Shown one piece after another: positions 8,685-17,517 of a stretch of DNA of 64,000 bases. The notes under the pieces were generated by a model. That model had not been told where the DNA came from and searched no databases. It saw nothing but the letters and a program-made list of their open reading frames with translations. The stretch's first letter is position 1, and each line of letters opens with the position of its first letter. Both the position numbers and the translations under genes were made by a program. The stretch spans positions 186,001-250,000 of the forward strand of contig NZ_WJXB01000001.1 of assembly GCF_009664975.1 (NCBI RefSeq), in the 5' to 3' direction. Source of the stretch: Paenibacillus monticola. Lineage in GTDB: Bacteria > Bacillota > Bacilli > Paenibacillales > Paenibacillaceae.

Positions 8685-8734
8685 ACGGCTTCGGTTCCGC
8701 TCCTAAGGAGTAAGAATCGAAGCCGTTTTATTTT
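8685..8734 (+). terminator. Intrinsic terminator of the hydrolase operon
   Basis: ACGGCTTCG (8685-8693) pairs perfectly with CGAAGCCGT (8718-8726), followed by TTTATTTT. Confidence 0.85.
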
Positions 8735-8792
8735 AAAAGGAATTGAATAAGGGTAATAATAACAATGTACAAGAAAGGCGTGAATCTAACTT

Positions 8793-10271
8793 ATGACTCA
8801 ACTTGCGGACAATGTTATTTTATTGCTGGCCGCACTGCTGCTCGTAGGCGTGCTCTCCACCAAATTTTCAACCCGTTTTGGCATGCCAGCATTGGTGCTT
8901 TTTATTGCCGCTGGGATGGTACTAAGCCGTTTTATTTATTTTAATAATGCTTCTTTAACACAGATCATCGGAATTTTCGCGCTGGTTGTTATTCTGTTTG
9001 AGGGAGGAATGCAGACGAGTATAAAGGAAATTCGCCCCGTGATCCGGCCAGCCTTATCCTTATCCACAATAGGTGTCTTGCTGACGACCGCCATTGTAGG
9101 GGGATTCGCCAAGCTTGTGCTTGGTGTGCCTTGGGCAGAAAGCTTTCTGTTTGGCGCAATAGTGGGTTCAACGGACGCGGCAGCAGTCTTTTCAGTACTT
9201 GGTGGCAAAAACATTGATAAACGCCTAACCTCAACGCTTGAGGCAGAGTCTGGCAGTAATGATCCTATGGCGGTATTTTTAACCGTTTCATTGATCGAAT
9301 GGATTCAGCATCCTGATATGGCTTTATGGAGGCTGTTTTTTTCTTTTGTGTGGGAAATGGGCATCGGATTATTGTTGGGTATATTGCTCGGTAAAGTGGC
9401 TGCGTATATGATCAATAAAATCAATCTGGATTCCTCTGGTCTGTATCCGGTAATGGCAATCGGTTTTGCCGTGTTGACCTACGGTTTAGCAGCAACAGTA
9501 CACAGCAGCGGCCTGCTTGCCGTTTATGTTATGGGCCTTACGCTCGGCAATACCGAGCTGATGTATCACCGTACTATTATGAATTTTAACCATGGCTTTG
9601 CCTGGATGATGCAGATTTTCATGTTCGTTTTGCTGGGCTTACTAGTGTTTCCGCAAGAGCTAGCGAGTATTGCCTGGCAAGGACTGTTGCTATCTGTCAT
9701 ATTAATGGCTGTAGCCAGACCTATCGGAGTCTTTGTAAGTCTGTATTTTGCCAAATTCAACTTTCGTGAAAAAACACTGCTCTCCTGGGCGGGTCTTCGT
9801 GGAGCGGTTCCAATTGTACTGGCTACCTATCCCTTGCTTGCTGGCCTTGCACACGGGCGTTTATTCTTCAATGTGGTCTTCTTTGTTGTGCTAACCTCAG
9901 CTGTTATACAGGGAACCACGATATCACCGTTGGCTTCCCGGTTAAAGTTAGTCGGACAGGAAAACGAAGCGCAGCCTTCTCTTATGGAACTGGTAGCATT
10001 GTGTCAGACGGACTCTGAATTCAATCATATCGAAATCGAGTCACATATGCCGATTGCCGGTATGCAGATCGCGGCAATAGGATTGCCAGACGATATTCTG
10101 TTTACGGCGATTATACGAAATAGAAATATTGTGACCCCACACGGAAGCACAGTGATTATGAAGGGTGATACTGTATACGTGCTCAGCCCTAAAGCTAAGC
10201 GCGAAGAGATGAAGGCATTCTTTCGGAGCGCCAAGGGTAAGGTTGCGGAGGCGGATATCACCACAATGTAA
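8793..10271 (+). CDS. nhaP2: CPA1-type K+/H+ (or Na+/H+) antiporter with TrkA-C domain
   Basis: 492 residues. About twelve hydrophobic segments fill 1-390; GSTDAAAVFSVL and ESGSNDPMAVFL carry the conserved aspartates of the CPA1 exchanger family. The C-terminus (about 405-485, MPIAGMQIAAIGLPDDILFTAIIRNRNIVTPHGSTVIMKGDTVYVLSP) is a TrkA-C/RCK_C ligand-binding domain, as in NhaP2/CvrA. It exchanges monovalent cations for protons at the membrane. The gene stands alone between two terminated units. Ion specificity cannot be read from sequence. Confidence 0.85.
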   Translation: MTQLADNVILLLAALLLVGVLSTKFSTRFGMPALVLFIAAGMVLSRFIYFNNASLTQIIGIFALVVILFEGGMQTSIKEIRPVIRPALSLSTIGVLLTTAIVGGFAKLVLGVPWAESFLFGAIVGSTDAAAVFSVLGGKNIDKRLTSTLEAESGSNDPMAVFLTVSLIEWIQHPDMALWRLFFSFVWEMGIGLLLGILLGKVAAYMINKINLDSSGLYPVMAIGFAVLTYGLAATVHSSGLLAVYVMGLTLGNTELMYHRTIMNFNHGFAWMMQIFMFVLLGLLVFPQELASIAWQGLLLSVILMAVARPIGVFVSLYFAKFNFREKTLLSWAGLRGAVPIVLATYPLLAGLAHGRLFFNVVFFVVLTSAVIQGTTISPLASRLKLVGQENEAQPSLMELVALCQTDSEFNHIEIESHMPIAGMQIAAIGLPDDILFTAIIRNRNIVTPHGSTVIMKGDTVYVLSPKAKREEMKAFFRSAKGKVAEADITTM

Positions 10272-10363
10272 TAGTTCCTTCCACAGCCAGGTGATTTGTT
10301 ACAATATGGGTGCATTTCGATAAATGTGACGTTACTAACAGGTTATAAAAGGAAAGAAAGCTA

Positions 10364-10460
10364 TGCTAGAATTTGCAACAACAAAATTTTTGCAATAGAT
10401 TGCAAAAAGGATGATCTTATGTTAAATTATATATAGATTTAGAACGAGTCTAAATATAAT
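10364..10460 (+). promoter_or_regulatory. dps upstream region: extended -10, two perfect inverted repeats and a second promoter
   Basis: TGCTAGAAT (10364-10372) is an extended -10. TTTTTGCAA (10387-10395) and TTGCAAAAA (10400-10408) form a perfect 9-4-9 palindrome. ATTTAGA (10437-10443) and TCTAAAT (10449-10455) form a perfect 7-5-7 palindrome. The second one fills the spacer between TATAGA (10432-10437) and TATAAT (10455-10460). It does not match the classical 7-1-7 PerR/Fur box closely. One or both are likely operators for stress or iron control of dps. Confidence 0.55.
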
Positions 10461-10499
10461 ATAACATAACAACAAACTATTCTCCGGGAGGTTTTATTA

Positions 10500-10955
10500 A
10501 TGAGTACACAATTGAAAAGCCAGACAGAACTGCATGCTGCTTTGAATCGCCAGACAGCGAACTGGTCATTACTCTACGTAAAGCTGCACCACTATCATTG
10601 GTATGTTAGCGGGTCACAGTTCTTTACACTACATGCCAAATTTGAAGAACTCTACAATGAAGCTACCGGTTATGTTGATGTTTTGGCTGAGCGCTTACTG
10701 GCTATTGGCGGGCAACCAGCTTCTAGTATGACGCAATATTTGGCTCTTTCCGAGCTGCAGGAAGCACGCGGTGGCGAAGATGCTAAGGCGATGGTGACTG
10801 AATTGGTTAAGGACTTTACTACTGTTGCTGAGGAACTACAAGGTGTAATCACAGCTGCGGAACAACTGAGTGACCAGCCGACTGCTGATTTGTTAATTGG
10901 CATTAGAAGTAGTGTTGAGAAACATGTCTGGATGTTAAATGCCTTCCAAGGCTAA
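10500..10955 (+). CDS. dps: Dps-family ferritin-like DNA-protection protein
   Basis: 151 residues, the usual Dps length. The ferroxidase signature is visible: LHHYHWYVSGSQFFTLHAKFEELYNEATGYVDVLAERLLAIGG gives the conserved His, Asp and Glu residues of the inter-subunit iron site. Dps dodecamers oxidise and store iron with peroxide and can protect DNA during stress. The ATG follows GGGAGG. A strong terminator follows. The N-terminus has little basic extension, so DNA binding is uncertain. Confidence 0.93.
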   Translation: MSTQLKSQTELHAALNRQTANWSLLYVKLHHYHWYVSGSQFFTLHAKFEELYNEATGYVDVLAERLLAIGGQPASSMTQYLALSELQEARGGEDAKAMVTELVKDFTTVAEELQGVITAAEQLSDQPTADLLIGIRSSVEKHVWMLNAFQG

Positions 10956-10980
10956 GACAGAATTTCAGTTCTGACAGAAA

Positions 10981-11016
10981 AAAAAGCAAGTCTCCGGTAA
11001 GGGGACTTGCTTTTTA
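10981..11016. terminator. Bidirectional terminator between dps and the AIM24 gene
   Basis: AAAAAGCAAGTC (10981-10992) pairs with GACTTGCTTTTT (11004-11015). A-runs and T-runs on both sides suit either strand. Confidence 0.85.
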
Positions 11017-11035
11017 GCGAATATCAGCACAATGG

Positions 11036-11740
11036 TTATTTAATAAATACGCCCCCAAAGGGCAAGGCTTCACGCAAAAAGCGCTTGATAATCCCATCCT
11101 CATTATTGTCCCGTTCAAAGCGACGACTCTGCCTGCCTGCCTGAAACAGTACATATCCATGCCCAGTCATTTTCCAGTGATAGCTCATATGCTGGCTGGC
11201 TAGATGGTTGCCGTACACAGTAAGTTCAAGCTGGGCATTCTCTGGATAAGCAACTACACTGCCGGCATCTACATAAAGCGGCTCTAAGGGATCAAGCTCT
11301 GCTTCACACACAGTTCCCTCAGTCAGTATGCCGATAGTGCCATGGCCAGAGAATTTAACCTTGATAATATCTCTGGTGATGAACATATTTTTCATACTCA
11401 ACACCCGTGTCTGCATAGTGATACCTTTGCTATAGAAGAAAAGATGCCTGAAGTCGTAGAGCAGATCGCTTTTCCCATCCATTTGCAGAGTCTTTATGCG
11501 ATATCCTGGGGGGAGGGCTGCGACGAACCGACAAGGACCAGACAGATCGGAACGAATCAGCTTGCGCTTGCGGTACATGCCTTTTACATCCATTAGTCTA
11601 TCTGCCCGTCCAGATGAGGGACCCTGATACGCAATAATCTGCTGTGGATGCAGTACATGAACCTCTTCATTCTCTCCTATTGTGAAGGCTACGGCTTGTC
11701 CACTGCCGCTATCTCCTTCATCTTGGATATCGACGTTCAT
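11036..11740 (-). CDS. AIM24 family protein
   Basis: 234 residues from the ATG at 11740; GGGGG lies seven bases upstream, while the in-frame TTG at 11746 is too close to it. The C-terminal half carries the AIM24 signature (MFITRDIIKVKFSGHGTIG, DPLEPLYVDAGSVVAYPENAQLELTVYG). AIM24 proteins fold into a trimeric beta-structure of unknown biochemical role in bacteria. The N-terminal half is a similar beta-rich repeat. The gene starts 27 bases after the stop of a coiled-coil membrane protein gene and is probably co-transcribed with it. Confidence 0.8.
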   Translation of the reverse strand: MNVDIQDEGDSGSGQAVAFTIGENEEVHVLHPQQIIAYQGPSSGRADRLMDVKGMYRKRKLIRSDLSGPCRFVAALPPGYRIKTLQMDGKSDLLYDFRHLFFYSKGITMQTRVLSMKNMFITRDIIKVKFSGHGTIGILTEGTVCEAELDPLEPLYVDAGSVVAYPENAQLELTVYGNHLASQHMSYHWKMTGHGYVLFQAGRQSRRFERDNNEDGIIKRFLREALPFGGVFIK

Positions 11741-11767
11741 ACTCAATCCCCCTTGTAGTTACCCAAA

Positions 11768-12256
11768 TTACCGCAGACGATCTCCTCTTCTAGAACGATG
11801 CCGCATACCGAAACGAACCAGTCGTGTCAAAATAAAATAACCAAGTACAAGACCTATTCCCGTAAACACGGTTATCTTGATTTTGTGCAAATAAGATTCA
11901 CGAGCCGTACGGTCATCTCGTAATTCATCAACCACCTTAGTCAATTGAAGATTCTGTTCCTGCAAGGCGGCATTCTGGGTACGATACGTATCCATCTCTT
12001 GTAGCGTTTCACCTAATTGATCTTGTGTATTCCCAAGCTCGTCTTTGGTCTGCTGCAGTTCTTCTGTTGTCTGCCGGTAACTTTCCTGTAATTGATTCAC
12101 GTCACTTGGTAGCTCCGAGAACTTTTGCAGTCCATTATATATATCATTGAAATAATTAGCGTGGGCTGCAGGCACCGGAAGGGCAGCCGATATCCCGAGC
12201 AGAAGCAGGGCCGAACCTAATAGTTTCATGAACTTGCGACATCTATTTTCTTTCAT
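11768..12256 (-). CDS. Exported coiled-coil protein with C-terminal membrane anchor, function unknown
   Basis: 162 residues from the ATG at 12256 (AGGTGGTG upstream). A signal peptide (LLGSALLLLGISAALPVPAAHA) is followed by a long glutamine-rich heptad region (about 45-115, EELQQTKDELGNTQDQLGET) and one transmembrane helix (about 128-148, ITVFTGIGLVLGYFILTRLV) ending in an Arg-rich tail. The predicted topology is an extracellular coiled coil anchored at its C-terminus. I recognise no family. The following AIM24 gene is likely its operon partner. Confidence 0.75.
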   Translation of the reverse strand: MKENRCRKFMKLLGSALLLLGISAALPVPAAHANYFNDIYNGLQKFSELPSDVNQLQESYRQTTEELQQTKDELGNTQDQLGETLQEMDTYRTQNAALQEQNLQLTKVVDELRDDRTARESYLHKIKITVFTGIGLVLGYFILTRLVRFGMRHRSRRGDRLR

Positions 12257-12405
12257 TAGACTCACCACCTAGTATAGGCTTATATTACCCTTATTTTATC
12301 ATAGCTTGACAGCGTCCGACAGTTTATGGCTAAGAACAATCTTCTTACAGAATTGAGCAAAGGCCATGAAATATCGTATACTTTGGACGAGAGGGGATAG
12401 TTGTT

Positions 12406-13086
12406 ATGAATAAATGGCTCAAAACAATATTATTTCTGGCCGGATCAGCGCTTTTGACGAGATTCATTCCTTTTTCGTCCTTGTTTCGCAATCTGGATAC
12501 GATGATCCATGAATTTGGTCATGCGTTGGTTACTTTGCTGCTTTCGGGTAAAGTTCTGCGCATAGAGCTGTACGCTAATCATAGTGGTGTGACGTATTCG
12601 GCGATTCAAGCGGGTGGAAGGGCGATATTAGTATCATTGGCTGGCTATCCACTGGCCTCATTATTTTCACTGTTGCTATTCTATTTATATGCCAAAGGCC
12701 GGCATCAATGGGGACTGGTGCTTGCTACCGGAGTGGCGGTACTTATGCTGCTGCTATATGTGCGTGGTAGCTTCGGCGTTCTTTGGTTAAGTGGTTTTAT
12801 TGCATTGAATGTTGCGATGGTAGTCTTCTGGAAAAAGGTTAGCAAATACTATTACCTCTTGCTGGCCTTTCTGACACTGGAAGAGTCTGTAACAGGTACT
12901 CTATATTTACTATCTTTAGCGTTAATATCACCAGACCGTGCCGGAGATGCTAGTAATCTTGCGAGGCTTACACCGCTGCCAGCCGTAGTATGGACCTTAT
13001 TGTTTTTTGGTATCTCTTTGTTGTGCGCCAAGTGGGCACTGGGATTCTTCTTCAAAGGGGATAAGAGGCGAGCTCAGCAGAGCTAA
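12406..13086 (+). CDS. M50B-type site-2-protease-like membrane peptidase
   Basis: 226 residues with several hydrophobic segments. HEFGHALVTLLLSGKVLRIELY gives the HExxH zinc motif in a membrane segment near residue 30, as in the peptidase M50B-like family. These are membrane-embedded metalloproteases, or relatives whose substrates are mostly unknown. GAGAGGGGAT lies before the ATG. It is divergent from the coiled-coil/AIM24 pair with a 149-base gap. Confidence 0.78.
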   Translation: MNKWLKTILFLAGSALLTRFIPFSSLFRNLDTMIHEFGHALVTLLLSGKVLRIELYANHSGVTYSAIQAGGRAILVSLAGYPLASLFSLLLFYLYAKGRHQWGLVLATGVAVLMLLLYVRGSFGVLWLSGFIALNVAMVVFWKKVSKYYYLLLAFLTLEESVTGTLYLLSLALISPDRAGDASNLARLTPLPAVVWTLLFFGISLLCAKWALGFFFKGDKRRAQQS

Positions 13087-13142
13087 TAGATAGAATTACA
13101 GTCAATGTTTCGTCAAAATCAGACAAAACGGCATTTAACCCC

Positions 13143-13182
13143 AAGAGGCAGTCTACTTTTTTAGTAGGTTGGCTCTTTTTTT
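13143..13182 (+). terminator. Probable intrinsic terminator after the M50 gene
   Basis: An imperfect stem (AAGAGGCAGTCTAC with GTAGGTTGGCTCTT) is followed by a seven-base T-run. Confidence 0.6.
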
Positions 13183-13280
13183 GTCGATATTATAGAACCG
13201 AACGTATATTCCATGACAAGGAGTTGTCCGCCAATATTGGTACATTAATAGAAGACCCAAAAAAAGAAAGAGGTGGAAAT

Positions 13281-13988
13281 ATGCAAGCAAGTATCCAGCC
13301 CATATTTACATGGAGTAAAGAGCGTATTTTTGCAGGTGGAGCCCAAAGTATAGCTTTGCTTGTCGAATGGAAGGGTGTCACTGCAATAGAAGAATCTCAG
13401 AAAAGAAGCCGTAAGGTAGTTGCACGTGAAATTGAGCTGAGAATTTGGTTTGAACCCCATGTAAAGTTCACCCAGAGTTATGGCTGTAACGTAGAAGCTG
13501 GGGAAGGGCGTTCGCTGTTGCTCAAATTGGGTAAGTTACAATCTGGACAACGTAATTATGTGGTGTTGGAATTTGCATTGGCTGCTATGCCTGCCGGCAG
13601 ATATGAAGCCCTCTGGCTGCAGTGGCAATATAAACAGCGGCAGGGAGAACGAATACGAGAACTGCCCGTACAAAAATTAGGTTTGGAATACACTCATCAT
13701 ACAAGTGTACTGGAAGACTCCAACAGCTTTTATGTGGAGAAGCATATGGAATTATTGAAGACAAAAAAGGTGCTCGAAGACGCAGTAGAGCTGCGGAAAA
13801 AGGGACAACTCCTACCAGCCCATGAGCATCTCCGTCGCCATGCTGATAAGCTGTTGCTATTAGCGGTACGTTCAGGAGATCATTTATTACTAAAAGAAGC
13901 AGAAATACTATATCGGCAAAGCGAATTTGTACTTCATAGAGACGATATAGCCGTTGGACAAATATCATATAGAATGGGTCTCATGTGA
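13281..13988 (+). CDS. Uncharacterised beta-rich protein with helical C-terminus, possibly related to VWA-associated proteins
   Basis: 235 residues from the ATG at 13281 (AGAGGTGGAAAT upstream); the upstream extension to 13224 lacks an RBS. There is no signal peptide or membrane helix. Residues 1-140 look like one or two beta-sandwich domains (IFAGGAQSIALLVEWKG, YVVLEFALAAMPAGRYEALWLQW). The C-terminus (about 150-215) is helical and charged (KTKKVLEDAVELRKKGQLLPA). The layout recalls the regions flanking VWA domains in bacterial VWA proteins, but no MIDAS motif is present. The function is unknown. Confidence 0.6.
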   Translation: MQASIQPIFTWSKERIFAGGAQSIALLVEWKGVTAIEESQKRSRKVVAREIELRIWFEPHVKFTQSYGCNVEAGEGRSLLLKLGKLQSGQRNYVVLEFALAAMPAGRYEALWLQWQYKQRQGERIRELPVQKLGLEYTHHTSVLEDSNSFYVEKHMELLKTKKVLEDAVELRKKGQLLPAHEHLRRHADKLLLLAVRSGDHLLLKEAEILYRQSEFVLHRDDIAVGQISYRMGLM

Positions 13989-14132
13989 TGCATAAAAACG
14001 AAAATTAGAATTATACATATGATCACAATTTTCATCAGTATGAAAAAGTGAACAGCGGAAAATGTGACTTCTAATTATGGTAATATAGTAAAATAGTTCT
14101 ATTATATTTTTGTAAATCTCGGTTTTTAAACC

Positions 14133-14186
14133 ACTAGTCATAGATATAAAAGACTAGTTTTTCGTAAAATAATGGGCCTATTTTAC
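14133..14186 (+). promoter_or_regulatory. Two perfect inverted repeats upstream of the WYL regulator gene
   Basis: ACTAGTC (14133-14139) pairs with GACTAGT (14152-14158), followed by a T-run, so it could be a small terminator. Immediately after, GTAAAATA (14164-14171) and TATTTTAC (14179-14186) form a perfect 8-7-8 palindrome eight bases before the RBS. That is a good position for an autoregulatory operator. Confidence 0.5.
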
Positions 14187-14208
14187 CATATATCAAGGAG
14201 AATTGAAT

Positions 14209-15174
14209 ATGACAGACCGATTAATCCGATTGATGCGCATCATTACGCTAGTTCAAGCCAAACCAGGAATACTGGCGCGTGAATTAGCCGAACGCTGCGG
14301 CAACAGTGAGAGAACGATATACCGGGATATGGATGCACTTAGTGCAATGCATATTCCTATTACCCATTTGGGACATGGAAAAGGTTACGCTTTTATTGGG
14401 AATTTCGCACTTTATCCTTTGGACTGGTCAGAAGATGAGGCCATAGCATTTTCACAACTTCTCAACATTATGAAAGATATCAAACCTTTATTGCCCATGG
14501 ATTTTGAAAGTGCCTATGAAAAAGTACTGGCGAGCGAATACAAACACAAGGCTGAACGGGAAGAAAAGATGGAGAGTGCCAAAAGAGAAGCAGGGACGAT
14601 CTGGCTGGAAAGAAGCAGCTCCCAGGTGGAGCAGCCACCCTTTCTGACTGCCATTCTGGCAGCGGCGCTGAAACAAAAGAGTATTCAGGTGGATTATAGT
14701 GAAAACGCTTATGAAGAGAAAGGGATTAAGATTGACCCTTATTGTCTGGTTCCATTGGAGAATCGGTTTCATCTCATCGGCTTCTGTCATCATTTTGGTG
14801 TTATTCGAACTTTTCATCTTAATGCTTTTTCGAGTGTGAAGCCCTTGAATCGCTGGTTTTCCAAGAAGCAGTTTGATTTGCAGGCCTTTATGAAGCAGAA
14901 ATGGTCTTTGGATCGGGATAGCCTGCAGATAGAGTTTAAAATCAGGTTTTCCGAACGAATGATGGATAGAATTAAGGATGAGGAAATGGCCATCAAGCCG
15001 AATAAGGTGGATCGTCAGGCGAGGCATATTCATTTTAAGGTAGCTATTGATCAGGATATAAGCTTCATCCGGTGGATTATGAGATTTGAAGAGGAAGCAG
15101 AGATCATCGAGCCCTCATACTACAGGGAAGCGTTGAGGAATCAGTTGGAGAAATGGATTATGTTATATAAATAA
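14209..15174 (+). CDS. HTH/WYL-domain transcriptional regulator (YafY-type)
   Basis: 321 residues from the ATG at 14209 (CAAGGAG eight bases upstream); the TTG at 14203 is too close to it. The N-terminus is a winged HTH (ARELAERCGNSERTIYRDMDALSAMHIPI) of the DeoR/HTH_11 type. Residues of about 160-310 are a WYL-like ligand-binding domain (IQVDYSENAYEEKGIKIDPYCLVPLENRFHLIGFCH). WYL regulators sense ligands such as nucleotides or nucleic acid. Targets are not evident; the palindrome upstream suggests autoregulation. The peptide transporter operon begins 252 bases downstream. Confidence 0.83.
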   Translation: MTDRLIRLMRIITLVQAKPGILARELAERCGNSERTIYRDMDALSAMHIPITHLGHGKGYAFIGNFALYPLDWSEDEAIAFSQLLNIMKDIKPLLPMDFESAYEKVLASEYKHKAEREEKMESAKREAGTIWLERSSSQVEQPPFLTAILAAALKQKSIQVDYSENAYEEKGIKIDPYCLVPLENRFHLIGFCHHFGVIRTFHLNAFSSVKPLNRWFSKKQFDLQAFMKQKWSLDRDSLQIEFKIRFSERMMDRIKDEEMAIKPNKVDRQARHIHFKVAIDQDISFIRWIMRFEEEAEIIEPSYYREALRNQLEKWIMLYK

Positions 15175-15348
15175 CATTATCTTACTTTTATTCTAGTAGA
15201 AATAAATCACATAAAATCGATAGTGTTAGCTATTGTGATAAATCGCTCTTGTGCATCCCTGATTTATATAGTAAGTTATACATTAAATAACAACTTTGTT
15301 GCTTTAAATCGTTATTATTATCATTAGATGTTAGGTTCGAGTCAATAT

Positions 15349-15378
15349 ATCTCTCTGTTATAGGAGAGATTTTCTTTT
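15349..15378 (+). terminator. Small hairpin with T-run between the WYL regulator and the peptide transporter operon
   Basis: ATCTCTC (15349-15355) pairs with GAGAGAT (15364-15370), followed by TTTCTTTT. The rest of this AT-rich gap shows no gene. Confidence 0.6.
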
Positions 15379-15426
15379 GTGGCATTTGACCCTAGTTCAA
15401 TTTTTAAATAGAAGAGAGGGTTCATC

Positions 15427-16416
15427 TTGATCCAGCCAATTCTGAAGATTGAAGATCTGCACACCCATTTCTTTACCGACCGCGGTGAGGTTCCGGCGGT
15501 TGATGGCGTCGATCTTTATATTAATCCTGGAGAGGTACTAGGTATTGTTGGAGAATCGGGTTGCGGCAAAAGTGTCACTTCCCTATCGATATTAAAGCTG
15601 GTTCCCAATCCACCGGGCAAAATAGTAAGTGGCCGTATTCTTTTTAAAGGCAAGGATATCGTACCGCTTAAGGAAAAAGAAATGCGCAAAATTCGTGGTG
15701 ACTCGGTCTCTATGATTTTTCAGGAACCGATGACTTCGCTTAATCCATTGTTTACTGTAGGGCAACAAATTATAGAAACAGTGCGTTTGCATCGTGGGAT
15801 GTCCAAAAAAGAAGCGCGTGAGCATGCGGTGGAAATGTTGCGTAAAGTAGGTATTCCACGACCTGAAGCCATCATTGATGAATATCCTCATCAGTTATCG
15901 GGAGGTATGCGCCAGCGGGTCATGATCGCGATGTCGATCTCCTGTAATCCTGAACTGCTAATTGCTGATGAACCAACGACGGCACTCGACGTAACCATTC
16001 AGGCACAGATTCTGGATCTCATTCGCCGTCTGAACGAAGAGCAGGGAACTGCGGTAATGATGATTACTCACGATCTTGGAGTTGTGGCGGAAATGTGCCA
16101 CCGTGTCGCTGTTATGTATGCTGGTAAGGTTGTTGAAGAAGGCAGCGTGCATGATATATTCAAAAATCCGCTTCACCCCTATACAAGAGGACTAATAGAG
16201 TCTGTTCCAAGAATGGAAGAGACCCGGGAACGGCTGTATTCCATCCCAGGCAATGTGCCTATCCTCAGTAAAGATATGCAAGGCTGTCGCTTCGCACCAC
16301 GATGTGCACACGCTATGGATATATGTCATCAATCTCTTCCTCAGCTGACCCTGCAGGAGGAACGTCACAGCTGCAGATGCTGGCTGCATGAAAGTCAACA
16401 GGAGGACGCGGTATGA
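15427..16416 (+). CDS. oppD: Oligopeptide/dipeptide ABC transporter ATP-binding protein
   Basis: 329 residues starting at TTG 15427 (AGAGAGGG upstream). Walker A GESGCGKS, signature LSGGMRQRV, Walker [13 protein letters not shown] and the C-terminal oligopeptide-transporter zinc-ribbon-like extension ([14 protein letters not shown]) are all present. It powers import with the next ATPase. Its stop overlaps the next start (ATGA). First gene of a five-gene operon. The dpp/opp label reflects the family, not a tested substrate. Confidence 0.92.
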   Translation: MIQPILKIEDLHTHFFTDRGEVPAVDGVDLYINPGEVLGIVGESGCGKSVTSLSILKLVPNPPGKIVSGRILFKGKDIVPLKEKEMRKIRGDSVSMIFQEPMTSLNPLFTVGQQIIETVRLHRGMSKKEAREHAVEMLRKVGIPRPEAIIDEYPHQLSGGMRQRVMIAMSISCNPELLIADEPTTALDVTIQAQILDLIRRLNEEQGTAVMMITHDLGVVAEMCHRVAVMYAGKVVEEGSVHDIFKNPLHPYTRGLIESVPRMEETRERLYSIPGNVPILSKDMQGCRFAPRCAHAMDICHQSLPQLTLQEERHSCRCWLHESQQEDAV

Positions 16417-17405
16417 GTGAGAGCCTGCTAGAGGTCAAGAGCCTCAAAAAGTATTATCCGATCAACAAAAGTTTTTTTAATAAAGCTCAAGGATTCGTTA
16501 AGGCAGTGGATGATATAACTTTCTCGGTAAACAAAGGGGAGACCTTTGGTCTGGTAGGAGAAAGTGGTTGTGGTAAATCTACAACAGGCCGTTCACTGTT
16601 GCGTCTGATTGAGCCAACGGCCGGAGAAATCTGGTTTGAGGGACAAGATATTACAAAGCTGTCTATGGAAGAGATGCGCAAACGACGTCGCGAGATGCAG
16701 ATTGTATTTCAGGACCCGTTCTCCTCACTTGATCCACGCAATACCGTACAACGTATTCTGGAAGAACCGTTGATTGTTCATGGCGTAGGCAATGCCAAAG
16801 AACGTCGTGCCGCTGTAGAGCGGCTTGCAGATGTAGTTGGTTTAGCGAAGGTGCATCTGCAGCGTTATCCGCATCAATTCTCGGGCGGACAGCGTCAGCG
16901 GATCGGGATAGCCAGAGCCCTGGCGCTGCAACCAAAGCTAATTATTGCGGATGAGCCAGTGTCTGCGCTTGATGTATCTATCCAATCTCAGGTAATTAAC
17001 CTGATGCAGGATCTGCAGAGTGAATTCGGCCTAACCTATATATTTATTGCCCATGATCTCAGCGTAGTGAAGCATATATGCGATCGGGTTGCGGTTATGT
17101 ATTTGGGTAGAATCGTTGAGATTACCGACAAGGATAAGTTGTATTCTCATCCACTTCATCCCTATACACAAGCACTATTGTCGGCTGTGCCAGAACCGGA
17201 CCCGGATATTCGCAAGGAACGGATTATTCTGCAAGGTGAGGTGCCAAGTCCTTCAAATGCACCAGTCGGCTGTGCGTTTAACACGCGTTGTCCCCGGGTG
17301 ATGGATGTATGTCGGAATCTAAGACCTGCTCTGCTGGAAACTGAACCTGGACATTTGACTGCCTGCCATTTATATGAGGGGGAAGTTAAGACATTGTTGG
17401 CTTAA
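16413..17405 (+). CDS. oppF: Oligopeptide/dipeptide ABC transporter ATP-binding protein, second ATPase
   Basis: 330 residues. Walker [10 protein letters not shown], signature FSGGQRQRIGIARALALQPKLIIADEPVSALD, and the C-terminal cysteine extension (CAFNTRCPRVMDVC) identify the OppF/DppF type. The ATG overlaps the stop of the preceding ATPase gene by four bases, indicating translational coupling and heterodimer formation. Confidence 0.92.
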   Translation: MSESLLEVKSLKKYYPINKSFFNKAQGFVKAVDDITFSVNKGETFGLVGESGCGKSTTGRSLLRLIEPTAGEIWFEGQDITKLSMEEMRKRRREMQIVFQDPFSSLDPRNTVQRILEEPLIVHGVGNAKERRAAVERLADVVGLAKVHLQRYPHQFSGGQRQRIGIARALALQPKLIIADEPVSALDVSIQSQVINLMQDLQSEFGLTYIFIAHDLSVVKHICDRVAVMYLGRIVEITDKDKLYSHPLHPYTQALLSAVPEPDPDIRKERIILQGEVPSPSNAPVGCAFNTRCPRVMDVCRNLRPALLETEPGHLTACHLYEGEVKTLLA

Positions 17406-17517
17406 TTAATCATTAAGTAGTAGGACCCTGATATTTGCCTTGGTTTATCGCAGTGCTCTGGCGCTGCTCCAAATAAACGTTTTTATATTTCTAATAGAAG
17501 AAGGGAGTTTTCTAGAG

